Below, piece by piece: positions 18,330 to 27,422 of a stretch of DNA of 64,000 nucleotides. The translations under genes were made by a program, and so were the position numbers. Every line of letters starts with the position of its first letter. Within the stretch, counting starts at the first letter, position 1. The notes under the pieces were generated by a model. That model did no database searches, had not been told where the DNA came from, and saw nothing but the letters and a program-made list of their open reading frames with translations. The DNA is from Kineosporia aurantiaca JCM 3230 (GTDB lineage: Bacteria > Actinomycetota > Actinomycetes > Actinomycetales > Kineosporiaceae), in assembly GCA_000719025.1 (NCBI GenBank), contig JODP01000006.1, forward strand, positions 992,001-1,056,000, read 5' to 3'.

Positions 18330-19427
18330 ATGGCCGCCAAGAGCGCAGCGGTGCAGATCGAGGTGGAGGGCCCCGACGGCCCGCGATCGGTGCGGCTTTC
18401 GAGCCCGGACCGGGTGCTCTGGCCGGCCGAGGGCCTGACCAAGAAGGATCTGGCCGAGTACGTGGTCGCGGTGGCCCCGGCGCTGCTGCGGGCCCTGGGC
18501 GACCGCCCGGTCTCGCTCGAGCGTTTCCCAGAAGGCGTTGACGGAGAGCGGTTCTACTCCAAGAACCCACCCCGCGGCGTCCCCGAGTATGCCCGTTCGG
18601 TGAAGGTGACTTACCCCAGTGGACGCAGCCACCCCCAGTTGGTGGTGGACGAGATCGCCACTGCGGTCTGGGCGGTCCAGATGAACACCCTCACCTTCCA
18701 CCCCTGGCCGGTGCGCACCGCGAACACCGACCATCCGGACGAGCTCCGCCTCGACCTCGACCCCCAGCCCGGCCGCTCCTACGAGGACGCCGTCCGGGCC
18801 GCCCTGCAACTGCGCGACCTGCTCGCCGAGCTGGGCCTGACCGGCTATGTGAAGAGCTCGGGCAACCGCGGCGTGCACGTCTTCACCCCGATCTCCCCGG
18901 ACCACGAGTTCCTCGACGTGCGGCACGCGGCGATCGGCATCGGCCGCGAACTGGAGCGCCGCGACCCGGATCTGGTGACCATGGCCTGGTGGAAGGAGGA
19001 GCGCGGCGAGCGGATCTTCGTCGACTTCAACCAGACCACCCGCGACCGCACCATGGCCGGCGCCTACAGCCCCCGCCCGCTCCCGCACGCCCCCGTCTCC
19101 ACTCCGCTGACCTGGTCCGAGCTCTCCGAGGTAGATCCCAAAACCCTTACCGTGCGGACGGTCCCGAAGCTCCTGGCCGACCGCGGCGACCCCTGGGCCG
19201 AGATGCACGACACCCGCGGCGACATCGCCCCGGCCCTGGATCTCTGGCGCAAGGACGTGGAAGAACGCGGCCTCGGCGAACTCCCCTTCCCCCCGGACTA
19301 CCCGAAGATGCCCGGCGAACCCAAGCGCGCGCGTCCGTCCGTTTCCCGTAAGGACACTGAGGGCATCCCGGACCGGGACTGGTACGCCGACCCGAGCCGG
19401 TGGGACGGGGACCGGCCGAAGGAGTAG
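18330..19427 (+). CDS. LigD-type polymerase/primase domain protein
   Basis: A stand-alone PolDom of the archaeo-eukaryotic primase superfamily, 365 residues, that fills or extends ends during non-homologous end joining. The N-terminal LSSPDRVLWPAEGLTKKDL motif and the metal-binding LRLDLDPQPG are diagnostic, and SSGNRGVHVF follows. There is no ligase or nuclease domain. ATG 18330 with AAGGGA upstream is preferred over GTG 18303. It pairs with ligC upstream; no Ku gene is in the window. The C-terminal 60 residues are Pro-rich and basic. Confidence 0.92.
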   Translation: MAAKSAAVQIEVEGPDGPRSVRLSSPDRVLWPAEGLTKKDLAEYVVAVAPALLRALGDRPVSLERFPEGVDGERFYSKNPPRGVPEYARSVKVTYPSGRSHPQLVVDEIATAVWAVQMNTLTFHPWPVRTANTDHPDELRLDLDPQPGRSYEDAVRAALQLRDLLAELGLTGYVKSSGNRGVHVFTPISPDHEFLDVRHAAIGIGRELERRDPDLVTMAWWKEERGERIFVDFNQTTRDRTMAGAYSPRPLPHAPVSTPLTWSELSEVDPKTLTVRTVPKLLADRGDPWAEMHDTRGDIAPALDLWRKDVEERGLGELPFPPDYPKMPGEPKRARPSVSRKDTEGIPDRDWYADPSRWDGDRPKE

Positions 19428-19431
19428 AGGT

Positions 19432-19737
19432 TCAGGCCAGGTCGGCGTGGGGGTCGGCGTCGCCGTAGAACTTCGTCCACAGCGCCCTCAGGTGTTCGTG
19501 GAATTCCTCGTCGGAGTCGAAGTCCCAGCCGGTCTCGCGCTCGTAGGCCTCCAGGGACAACTGGCCGAGAAGGGCCTTTGCGAAGCCCCGTCGGAAGGCC
19601 TGGTGCGTGGCGGGGGGAGGCGTCCGGGTCAGCTCGCGGACGAACCTTTCCTCGTATCCCTGGTCCAGGGCGTTGACGTGCATGTAAGTCGCGCTGTAGC
19701 GAAGGAATTCACGGATGTCGGCGTCGGGCATGGTCAA
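19432..19737 (-). CDS. Small acidic protein, probable immunity protein
   Basis: A 101-residue acidic, mostly helical protein without signal peptide or membrane segment. Its start overlaps the stop of the larger toxin-like gene by 4 bp, so the two are translationally coupled. The pattern LRYSATYMHVNALDQGYEERFVREL and a Trp/Asp-rich tail (GWDFDSDEEFHEHL) recall small proteins encoded after contact-dependent toxins. I do not recognise a named family with certainty. Immunity is inferred from size, acidity and coupling. Confidence 0.6.
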   Translation of the reverse strand: MTMPDADIREFLRYSATYMHVNALDQGYEERFVRELTRTPPPATHQAFRRGFAKALLGQLSLEAYERETGWDFDSDEEFHEHLRALWTKFYGDADPHADLA

Positions 19738-20816
19738 TCGATCCCTGGTGGGTCGGGGAACATCGTCTTCAAACGGAATTCGCCGTCGGACCTCTTGGTG
19801 TAAACGGCGATCATCCTACCGTCGGTGAAATCGACCTGGGTCGGAGGCGAACTTCCGGGCGGCGTGCCGGTGGGGTGCGCTTTGGAGCCGTTGCGGCGCA
19901 TTCCGCGGACGTGTCGAAGGTAGTCGGGCCCGAGGACGGTCTGCAGGGGAAGAACCAGTCTGATCTGACTCTCCTGGTCTCTCTCGGCAGCGGCCCTGAC
20001 GTCGAGGAAATCCTGGCTACTGCGGATCGAGGCCTCCGCGGTGACGTAGGCGGCGTCGGAAATCACCTGCGTGGCCACTCGGGCGCACTTGTGTTCACCA
20101 CCGTGCTCTCCGTCCACCGTGGTTCCGGTGATCGGGTCGATCCACCGCAGCACCCGATCGATCAGCTGCTCCTGTGTCACCTGGCCGCCGTGACGTTGCG
20201 GTCCGTGCCCCTGGCTTCGCAAGTTCTTGATGCGCTCCGAGACGTCGCCCGACGATTCGTCTCCGCCATCCTTCCCAGCGGCAGCGCTGGTTTCGGTCGC
20301 GGCCCGCTGCTCCTCCTCGGCCCGCTGGCGAATCGAGACCAGCGCATCGCCGGCTGCCGCTGTCCCCGAAGCGAGATCTTGAAGTGCTCGAAGGAGATCT
20401 TCAGCGCCCACGACTTCCGCTGCCCGGGCCGCCTCCGCGACCGATCCGGCCGTCCGGTCCAGAGTGGCCTCGACGGCGGCCAGTTGATCGACGAGGAGGG
20501 CCAACTGCACGGACACGTCGGAGGCGGAGGCCGGCTCATGCAGGTGAGCCAGGAGGCCGACGGCCCACTGCACCTCCTCCTCCGCACCCCCGAACCCAGC
20601 CACGGCCTCTTCCAAGTGCTCCCGCACCGTCTCGTACCCCGAGGCCACCCCATCCCAGCCGTGCCACCCAGCGCTCTCCGCCTGAGCAGCCGCCAGAACC
20701 GCGCATTCCTCCGCCCGAGCCCGCTGTTCCCCCAACGCCCCCACAACCGCGAGGAGGGCGTCCCTCATCGACTCAGCGCGCGACGTCATCAAGCCGTTAC
20801 TACCCGCAACGCCCAT
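19734..20816 (-). CDS. Probable polymorphic toxin with C-terminal RNase-like domain
   Basis: A 360-residue protein. Residues 1-170 are Ala/Glu-rich helices with a Trp-containing turn (GWHGWDG at about 50-56), like WXG/LXG delivery domains. A flexible Gly/Ser/Asp linker spans about 170-195. Residues 203-356 form a compact domain with HGPQRHGGQVT, an Ala-rich helix ending SDAAYVTAEASIRSSQ, LGPDYLRHVRGMRRNG, VDFTDGRMIAVY and FRLKTMFPDP. This resembles the toxin domains of bacterial polymorphic toxins with an RNase (BECR/RNase A-like) fold, His-rich at the start. It has no signal peptide. Start choice (20816 or ATG 20789) is open as neither has a clear ribosome site. Confidence 0.62.
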   Translation of the reverse strand: MGVAGSNGLMTSRAESMRDALLAVVGALGEQRARAEECAVLAAAQAESAGWHGWDGVASGYETVREHLEEAVAGFGGAEEEVQWAVGLLAHLHEPASASDVSVQLALLVDQLAAVEATLDRTAGSVAEAARAAEVVGAEDLLRALQDLASGTAAAGDALVSIRQRAEEEQRAATETSAAAGKDGGDESSGDVSERIKNLRSQGHGPQRHGGQVTQEQLIDRVLRWIDPITGTTVDGEHGGEHKCARVATQVISDAAYVTAEASIRSSQDFLDVRAAAERDQESQIRLVLPLQTVLGPDYLRHVRGMRRNGSKAHPTGTPPGSSPPTQVDFTDGRMIAVYTKRSDGEFRLKTMFPDPPGID

Positions 20817-20911
20817 AGCCGAGCAAGCCGGACAGCGGCGTGCAGTTACGATCCAGCTGCAGATCGTGGTCGCTCCTCGGCGGGGCGCACCGCGCGCTAT
20901 AAGCTCCGAGG

Positions 20912-22018
20912 GTGTCCAGTCCGGTTGAAACCGCAGTCATTGCCCGGGCCCCCAAGGTCCTCCTGCACGACCATCTGGACGGTGGGCTCAGACCGTCGAC
21001 GGTCGCCGCGATCGCCGCCGAGATCGGGCACGAGCTGCCCGTCTCCAACCCGGCCGAGCTGGGCGAATGGTTCCGGCGCAGTGCCGACTCCGGTTCTCTG
21101 GAGCGCTACCTGGAGACGTTCGTCCACACCGTCGCGGTGATGCAGCGGCGGGAGGACCTGGTCCGGGTGGCCCGGGAGGCGGCGGTCGACCTGGCTGCCG
21201 ACGGGGTGGTCTACGCCGAGATCCGGTACGCCCCCGAGCAGCACCTCGAGGCCGGGCTGACGCTGGACGACGTGGTCGCCGCGGTGCAGGAAGGGCTGGC
21301 CGAGGGGGAGAAGGAGGCGGCCGCCGCGGGTACCCCGATCCGGACCGGGCAGCTGGTCACCGCGATGCGGCACGCCGCCCGCAGCCGGGAGATCGCCGAG
21401 CTGGCCGAGCGGCACCGGGAGAACGGGGTGGTCGGGTTCGACATCGCCGGGGCCGAGGCCGGGTTCCCGCCGTCCCGGCACCTGGACGCGTTCGACTACC
21501 TGCACGAGGCCAACATGCACGTGACCATCCACGCCGGGGAGGCCTTCGGGCTGCCCAGCATCTGGGAGGCGGTGCAGGTCTGCGGGGCCGACCGGCTCGG
21601 GCACGGCGTCCGGATCATGGACGACATCGAGGTGGTCGGGGGCCGGGACGAGTACGGGCGGCCGGCGGCGAAGCTCGGCCGGCTGGCCGGCTGGGTCCGG
21701 GACAAGCGGATCCCGCTGGAACTGTGCCCGACCAGCAACGTGCAGACCGGGGCCGTGGCCAGCATCGCCGAGCACCCGATCGGCCTGTTGAAGGACCTGC
21801 GGTTCCGGGTCACGGTGAACACCGACAACCGGCTGATGTCCGGCACCTCGATGACCCGGGAGATGACGGGTCTGGTCGAGCACGCCGGATGGTCGCTGGA
21901 AGACTTACGATGGGTCACCATTAATGCCCTAAAGAGTGCTTTCATCCCGTTTGATGAAAGGCTCGCGCTGATCGAGAACGTCGTGAAACCTGGGTACGCC
22001 CAGCTGGGTACCAGCTGA
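20912..22018 (+). CDS. add: Adenosine deaminase
   Basis: Deaminates adenosine and deoxyadenosine to inosine forms in purine salvage. The 368-residue length is usual. Zinc ligands are visible in LLHDHLDG (H19, H21), HAGE (about residue 207) and the Asp of VNTDN (about 308); GHGVRI and the [10 protein letters not shown] segment complete the active site. Start GTG 20912 is 8 bases after TATAAG (20898-20903), so the message may be leaderless. Salvage gene order in relatives is cdd-deoA-add. Here sugar, repair and toxin genes lie between deoA and add. Confidence 0.95.
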   Translation: MSSPVETAVIARAPKVLLHDHLDGGLRPSTVAAIAAEIGHELPVSNPAELGEWFRRSADSGSLERYLETFVHTVAVMQRREDLVRVAREAAVDLAADGVVYAEIRYAPEQHLEAGLTLDDVVAAVQEGLAEGEKEAAAAGTPIRTGQLVTAMRHAARSREIAELAERHRENGVVGFDIAGAEAGFPPSRHLDAFDYLHEANMHVTIHAGEAFGLPSIWEAVQVCGADRLGHGVRIMDDIEVVGGRDEYGRPAAKLGRLAGWVRDKRIPLELCPTSNVQTGAVASIAEHPIGLLKDLRFRVTVNTDNRLMSGTSMTREMTGLVEHAGWSLEDLRWVTINALKSAFIPFDERLALIENVVKPGYAQLGTS

Positions 22019-22049
22019 ATCGAGACTGAGCGCAGGAGAGGAGTCAGCG

Positions 22050-24116
22050 GTGGCGTACCGGCCGGCCCGCTTCCCGGGCTCCCGGCGCGTGCTCGCGGCG
22101 GACGCGGTGGCTCGCTACGACCTGCGCCGCACCATGATGGCCCGGCTGCTGGCCGCCAACCCGGCGTTGTCGCTGCTGGTGCTCGTCGGCGACGTCGAGA
22201 TGGAAGAACTCGACCTGGAGCCGCACGGTGGGGCCGATCAGGTGTCCGCGGCGTTCACCCGCCCCGAACCCGAGGTGCACGGGCTGATCATCGCCGGCAG
22301 CCTGCGGGTCGACCGGGCCGTGCAGCACGTGCGGGCGAACGCCGGGATGTCGCTGTACGTCCTGGGTGACCTGCGGGCGCGGAACATTGCGATCAGCGGC
22401 CTGGAGCTGGTGGTGCACGGCGATCTGCGGGTCTCCGAGGTCTTCGCCGGCGCCGGGCCGTCCGGGGGAGCCCGGCTGGACGGCGACGTCTCGGCCAAGC
22501 TGCTGGTCTCGGACGCCTTCCCGATGCTGGTCAGCGGCAAGCTGAAGGCCCCGGTGCTGGAGAACGGCCGGGCCCGGATCGGGGTGGTGGAGGGCCCGGC
22601 GGTGCGCGAGGCCCGGGGGGAGGTGCCGCCCTCGCTGGTGCTGGACCCGAGCGTGCTGGAGACCGGCGGCGCGTTCTCCTGGCCCCGGCTGAAGGCGGCG
22701 ATCGGCGCCGGCCGGCCCGCCCTGACGCCGGACTACCAGTCCGGCCGCACCAACCTGGAGTCGATGCGTGAGCTGCGCCGGCTCGAGGCCGAGATCGACG
22801 TGGTGCTCGGCGAGGGCCGGTACGCCCGCGGCGCCGAGCTGCTGCGCAAGGCCCGGGCCCTGGGCGCCCCGCGGGCCGAGACCGGCCTGAAGCTGGCCGA
22901 CGCGATCTACCGGGTGCACCACGGCACCGGCAGCCGCGAGGCCCTGGCCGAGGCCCTGGAACTGCTCGACGAGGGGCTCGGGCCGAAGCCGGACTCGAAC
23001 GCGGTGATGGCGCACCCGCAGGCCCTGCTGCAGCGGGCGGCGATCCTGCTCCAGCTCAAGGAGCACGACGACGAGGCGTTCGACCAGGCCTGGCGGGACT
23101 GCTCGCTGGCCGCGGTGACGATGCCCGCGCAGGAGCGGGCCCAGATCGCCGGCCTGATGGGGCAATGGCTCTTCACCCGGCACCGCTACGACGAGTGCGT
23201 GCCCTACCTGCGCCAGGCCCTGGCCGCCGACCCGGAGGACGGCGCGCAGCACGGCCGGCTGGCCCGGGCGCTGTGGATGCTCGACCGGGAGGCCGAGGCG
23301 CTGCCGCACGCCACCCGCTCGCTGGAACTCAACCCGCAGGACGACCGGATGTGGTTCGTCCGCGGCAAGTGCCAGCAGGTGCTCGGCGATCCGGAGGACG
23401 CGCGGCTGGACCTGGTCACCTATCTGGAGCTGCACCCGGACGACGACCTCGCGGTCGAGGCGCTGATCGTGATCGACCTGGACCGGGACGACACCGACAC
23501 CGCGGTCGAGTCGGCCCTGCAGTTCATCGAGCACTACCCCGAGATCGACGGCGCCCCGGCTCGTTTCGGCCGCCTGCTGCATCTGCGGGAGCGCTACGAC
23601 CTGGCCGTTCCGCTGTTGCGCCGGGCCATGCAGCTGCACCCGGAGGACTCGACGATCGTGCGGGACCTGGCCGTCGCCCTGAACGAGGCCGGTCACGACC
23701 ACACCGGTCTGGACACGGCGCTGCGCCGGTTCGAGATGGATCCGGACGGCGATCACCTGGCCTACCTGCGGGCCGAGGTGAACCTGGCGTTCTCCGACCC
23801 AAGCGCCGCCGACGGCGATCTGGTGGAGTACCTGACCCGGTTCCCGGAGGCGGCGCGGGCGCTCGCCTCGCTGGCCGGGGTCCGGCTGCTGCAGCTGCGC
23901 CCGGCCGACGCGCAGGAGCTGCTGGAGTCGGCGCGGCGGATCGCCCCGGATGACGACTACATCGAGACAGTGGCCGAGAAGGCCGGTTTCACTAAGAAGA
24001 TCGATCTGGTCGGGATGGAGCCGCGGGCCCTGCCCTCCCTGCCGGCGCTCCCCTCGGTTCCCGAGCCGCCGGTGACCCAGCTTTCGTTTAAGGACGCCGG
24101 TTACCGGCGACCCTGA
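22050..24116 (+). CDS. Beta-solenoid plus tetratricopeptide repeat protein
   Basis: A 688-residue protein without signal peptide. Residues about 35-190 are a series of short beta strands with repeating Gly-Asp-Leu turns (LYVLGDLRARNI, LVVHGDLRVSEV, ARLDGDVSAKLL), like bactofilin-type or other right-handed beta-helices. Residues about 250-650 are helical TPR-like repeats, e.g. PYLRQALAADPEDGAQHGRLA and SLELNPQDDRMWFVRGK. The C-terminal 40 residues are Pro-rich. It starts 31 bp after add with AGGAGAGGAG ahead of its GTG or ATG region. A scaffold role is inferred; no enzyme motif is seen. Confidence 0.8.
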   Translation: MAYRPARFPGSRRVLAADAVARYDLRRTMMARLLAANPALSLLVLVGDVEMEELDLEPHGGADQVSAAFTRPEPEVHGLIIAGSLRVDRAVQHVRANAGMSLYVLGDLRARNIAISGLELVVHGDLRVSEVFAGAGPSGGARLDGDVSAKLLVSDAFPMLVSGKLKAPVLENGRARIGVVEGPAVREARGEVPPSLVLDPSVLETGGAFSWPRLKAAIGAGRPALTPDYQSGRTNLESMRELRRLEAEIDVVLGEGRYARGAELLRKARALGAPRAETGLKLADAIYRVHHGTGSREALAEALELLDEGLGPKPDSNAVMAHPQALLQRAAILLQLKEHDDEAFDQAWRDCSLAAVTMPAQERAQIAGLMGQWLFTRHRYDECVPYLRQALAADPEDGAQHGRLARALWMLDREAEALPHATRSLELNPQDDRMWFVRGKCQQVLGDPEDARLDLVTYLELHPDDDLAVEALIVIDLDRDDTDTAVESALQFIEHYPEIDGAPARFGRLLHLRERYDLAVPLLRRAMQLHPEDSTIVRDLAVALNEAGHDHTGLDTALRRFEMDPDGDHLAYLRAEVNLAFSDPSAADGDLVEYLTRFPEAARALASLAGVRLLQLRPADAQELLESARRIAPDDDYIETVAEKAGFTKKIDLVGMEPRALPSLPALPSVPEPPVTQLSFKDAGYRRP

Positions 24117-24125
24117 AAGGTCGCC

Positions 24126-25853
24126 TCAGGCGGTGATTCCCAGGGCCTGGGAGACGTCGGCGGTGATCCGGGCCAGCCGCTCGGCGGCCACCTGCCGGGC
24201 CTGCGGCACCGAATCGGCCGGGATCACCACTTCCAGATAGCATTTCAGCTTCGCTTCGGTGCCGCTGGGCCGGATGATCACCCGGTCGCCGTCGATTGTG
24301 CGGTAGCGCAGGCCGGGGGTGCCGGGCAGGCCGTCGACGCCCTCGGCCAGGTCCTCGGCCGACTTCACCGCGCTCCCGGCCAGCGTGGCCGGCGGGTGCT
24401 GGGTGATCCGGGTCAGCATCTGCTCGATCTGGGCCAGATCGTCCACCCGCACCGAGAACTGGTCGGTGGCGTGCAGTCCGTGCTGCTGGGCCAGGTCGTC
24501 CAGGGCGTCCAGCAGGGTGCGGCCCTCGGCCTTCAGTTCGGCGGCGAATTCGGCGATCAGCAGGGCCGCGCTGATCCCGTCCTTGTCGCGCACGCTCTCC
24601 GGCGCCACGCAGTAGCCGAGCGCCTCCTCGTAGGCGTACAACAGGTCCGGCACCCGGGCCAGCCACTTGAACCCGGTCAGCGTCTCGGTGTGCCGGGCGC
24701 CGTGCGCCTGCGCGATCCGGGCCAGTAGTTGGGACGAGACGATCGAACTGGCAACGATTTTCGGCGAAGGCCCGGCATTCCGGCGGAGCAGGTACTCGCC
24801 CAGCAGGGCGCCGACCTCGTCTCCGCGCAGCATCCGCCAGTCATCGCCGGGGGTCTGCGCACCGGTCGGCACCGCCACCGCGCACCGGTCGGCGTCCGGG
24901 TCGTTGGCGATCACCAGGTCGGCGTGGTGCTTGCGGGCGGCCTTCAGGGCCAGGTCGAGCGCACCCGGCTCCTCCGGGTTCGGGAAGCTCACGGTCGGGA
25001 ACGCGGCATCCGGCTGGGCCTGCTCCGCGACCAGGTGCGGGGCCGCGAATCCGGCGGCCCGGAAGGCCCTTACCGCGGTTTCCCCACCTACCCCGTGCAA
25101 GGGGGTGAGGACGATGGAAAGGTCCCGGGCCGCTCCCGGAGTCAGGACCGAACCGACCGACTCGAGATAGGCGTCCACCATTTCGGATCCGATCGACTGC
25201 CAGCCGTCCAGGGCCATCGGCACGTCGATCGCCGGGAGGACGGAGGCGATCCGGAAGGAGATGCCCTCGTCCATCGGGGGCACGATCTGCGCGCCGCTGC
25301 CGGGGGAGGAGTCGGCCCGGCCACCGAGATACACCTTGTAACCGTTGTCCTGCGGCGGGTTATGGCTGGCGGTCACCATGATCCCGGCGTCCGCGTCGAG
25401 CTTGCGGAGGGCGAAGGCCAGCACCGGAGTGGGCAGCGGGCCGGGCAGCAGATGGGCCTGGCAGCCCGCGGCCGTGAGCACGGCGCAGGTGTCGCGGGCG
25501 AACACGTCGGAGTCGCGCCGGGCGTCGTAGCCCACGACCACCCGGGGCGGCGGCCCGTCGGCGAGGGCGCTCTGAAGATAGGCGGCGATCCCGGCCGCGG
25601 CCCGGATCACCACGGCCCGGTTCATCCGGTTCGGCCCGGCCCCCAGGGCGCCGCGCAGACCCGCGGTGCCGAACTGCAGCGAGCCGGAGAAGCGCTGGGC
25701 CAGATCGGTGCCGGCCCCTCCGGAGACCTTCGAGTCGCCGGAGGTGACCAGCTCGATCAGGCGGTCCACCTCAAGCCGGGTGCGGGGGTCCGGATCCGCG
25801 TCCCGCCAGTGGGTCGCCCGGTCGACCAGACCGGCGAGCTCGGTTTCGTCCAC
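24126..25853 (-). CDS. pmmB: Phosphomannomutase/phosphoglucomutase family enzyme
   Basis: Alpha-D-phosphohexomutase of 575 residues that interconverts sugar-1- and sugar-6-phosphates (or pentose phosphates from nucleoside breakdown in related PgmB/DeoB-like roles). The catalytic phosphoserine motif is TASHNPPQDNGYK near residue 160. The metal-binding loop DPDADRC is near 320, the sugar-binding GYCVAPESVRDKDG near 420, and the phosphate-binding RPSGTEAKLK near 535. It is convergent with the beta-solenoid/TPR gene, 9 bp apart. It sits beside purine nucleoside phosphorylase, as in mycobacteria. Confidence 0.92.
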   Translation of the reverse strand: MDETELAGLVDRATHWRDADPDPRTRLEVDRLIELVTSGDSKVSGGAGTDLAQRFSGSLQFGTAGLRGALGAGPNRMNRAVVIRAAAGIAAYLQSALADGPPPRVVVGYDARRDSDVFARDTCAVLTAAGCQAHLLPGPLPTPVLAFALRKLDADAGIMVTASHNPPQDNGYKVYLGGRADSSPGSGAQIVPPMDEGISFRIASVLPAIDVPMALDGWQSIGSEMVDAYLESVGSVLTPGAARDLSIVLTPLHGVGGETAVRAFRAAGFAAPHLVAEQAQPDAAFPTVSFPNPEEPGALDLALKAARKHHADLVIANDPDADRCAVAVPTGAQTPGDDWRMLRGDEVGALLGEYLLRRNAGPSPKIVASSIVSSQLLARIAQAHGARHTETLTGFKWLARVPDLLYAYEEALGYCVAPESVRDKDGISAALLIAEFAAELKAEGRTLLDALDDLAQQHGLHATDQFSVRVDDLAQIEQMLTRITQHPPATLAGSAVKSAEDLAEGVDGLPGTPGLRYRTIDGDRVIIRPSGTEAKLKCYLEVVIPADSVPQARQVAAERLARITADVSQALGITA

Positions 25854-25970
25854 ACCGAGAACTTACCTGGTCGCCATCCTCTGGACGCATACCGGACGGT
25901 TTTCGTGACCGGAACGGCCGACCTTTAGGGCCGAAACCGCCCGATCCCGGGCATCCTCCGGTCCGCCGCC

Positions 25971-26055
25971 CGACGGTCGCAGCCGCCCAACGGTCGCAGC
26001 CGCCGGACGGTCGGAGCCGCCGGACGGTCGGAGCCGGCGGACGGTCAGAGTCGGC
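25971..26055. repeat. Five 17-bp tandem repeats at the 3' end of the PNP gene
   Basis: Units related to GGACGGTCGGAGCCGCC begin at 25971, 25988, 26005, 26022 and 26039. The last unit contains the stop codon (26045-26047) and last codons of the purine nucleoside phosphorylase gene, so the array appears to have grown from the gene end into the intergenic space before pmmB. Confidence 0.85.
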
Positions 26056-26854
26056 GGACCACCTCGGCCAGCATCGAGCCGACCCGCTGGGCCGCGGCCC
26101 GGCCCTCGGCCAGGACCTCCTCGTGACTCAGCGGCTGCCCGGAGATCCCGGCGGCCAGGTTCGTCACCAGGGAGACGCCGAGAATCTCGAGCCCGGCCTC
26201 GCGGGCCGCGATCGCCTCCAGCGCGGTGGACATGCCGACCAGGTCCGCCCCCAGCCGCCCGGCCATTCTTACCTCGGCCGGGGTTTCGTACTGCGGCCCG
26301 CGGAACTGCGCGTAGACGCCCTCCGGCAGGTCCGGCTGCACCTGGCGACAGATCGCCCGTAGCCGGGACGAGTACAGATCGGTGAGATCGATGAAGGTGG
26401 CGCCCTCCAGCGGGGACGCCCCGGTCAGGTTGATGTGGTCGCTGATCAGCACCGGGGTGCCGGGCGGCCATTCGGGGTTCAGCCCGCCGCAGCCGTTGGT
26501 CAGCACGATCGTCGAGCAGCCGGCCGCCGCGGCGGTGCGCACGCCGTGCGCCACCGCCCGAACGCCCTTGCCCTCGTAGTAGTGCGTGCGGCTGCCGAGG
26601 ATCAGGGCGTGCCGGGCGCCTTCGGCGGCCTCGATCCGGACCGAACGCAGCTTCCCGACGTGACCGGGCACCCCGGAGACCGAGAAGCCGGGAACCTCGG
26701 TGGCCGGCACCTCGGCCACGGTCTCGCCGAGCAGGTCGGCGGCCGGGGCCCAGCCGGAGCCGAGCACCAGGGCCACGTCGTGCTTCTCGACCCCGGTCAG
26801 CTCGGCCAGCCGGGCGGCGGCCCGGGCCGCGAGCTCCTTGGGCTCTTCGCTCAT
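26045..26854 (-). CDS. Purine nucleoside phosphorylase
   Basis: Trimeric-type PNP that phosphorolyses inosine and guanosine, the step after adenosine deaminase. It has 269 residues with GSGW (about 32-35), SRTHYYEGKG, VLTNGCGGLNPEW, FRGPQYETPAEVRM and VSLVTNLAAGI. ATG 26854 is used; a GTG at 26863 overlapping the upstream stop (GTGA) is equally possible and would add three residues. It follows the gamma-glutamylcyclotransferase-like gene with almost no gap, so the two are co-transcribed. Confidence 0.93.
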   Translation of the reverse strand: MSEEPKELAARAAARLAELTGVEKHDVALVLGSGWAPAADLLGETVAEVPATEVPGFSVSGVPGHVGKLRSVRIEAAEGARHALILGSRTHYYEGKGVRAVAHGVRTAAAAGCSTIVLTNGCGGLNPEWPPGTPVLISDHINLTGASPLEGATFIDLTDLYSSRLRAICRQVQPDLPEGVYAQFRGPQYETPAEVRMAGRLGADLVGMSTALEAIAAREAGLEILGVSLVTNLAAGISGQPLSHEEVLAEGRAAAQRVGSMLAEVVRRL

Positions 26855-26859
26855 CGAGG

Positions 26860-27348
26860 TCACTTCTCGTTCGAGTCGTTCGCGGGGAGGTGCTCCGGGG
26901 TGTCGCTGGAGACGCACTCGTGGGTGCGCAGGGTGTGCACGTAGTCGTGCGGCGCCCCACCGGCCTCGGCCGCGTCGGCCAGCATGCCCAGGTAGTGGGC
27001 GGCGGGCAGGCCCCCCTCGTACGCGTCCAGCACGTGCACCCAGGCGACGACGTCGCCGTCCAGCGTGTGCACCCGGACGTGGATCTTCCGGGACAGCCCG
27101 GTGGCCAGCCCCTCCCACTCGTCCAGGGCCTGCTCATCGCCCGGGGTCACGTCGTGCACGCTCACGTAGACCTGGGCCGTCGGGTCTTCCACCAGGGTGG
27201 CCAGGGCCCCGTCGACGGCGTTCGGCACCTCGGCGAACGTCAGCCGCCAGCCGGTGATCCACCCGAAGCCGCGCAGCGGCGAGTGCGGGGCCCTAAGCGC
27301 CATCCGCTCGGGGTCGAGATTCGCGCCGTAGGCGGCGTAGAGATCCAT
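26860..27348 (-). CDS. Gamma-glutamylcyclotransferase-like protein
   Basis: A 162-residue protein of the AIG2/GGCT fold. The N-terminal YAAYGANLDPERM matches the Tyr-Gly-Ser/Ala-Asn-Leu substrate loop of the family, and the acid Glu is probably in the DEWEGLATG segment. The true substrate is unknown; actinobacterial members may act on gamma-glutamyl compounds. It is divergent from lpdA (75-bp gap) and leads into the PNP gene. There is a lone Cys near the C-terminus. Confidence 0.8.
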   Translation of the reverse strand: MDLYAAYGANLDPERMALRAPHSPLRGFGWITGWRLTFAEVPNAVDGALATLVEDPTAQVYVSVHDVTPGDEQALDEWEGLATGLSRKIHVRVHTLDGDVVAWVHVLDAYEGGLPAAHYLGMLADAAEAGGAPHDYVHTLRTHECVSSDTPEHLPANDSNEK

Positions 27349-27422
27349 GGATGACAGGGTAGAGATTCCCCCGTCCCACCGTGCAAACGCCCGCTCGGCG
27401 CTTTGCTGGGAGACTAGAGGCC

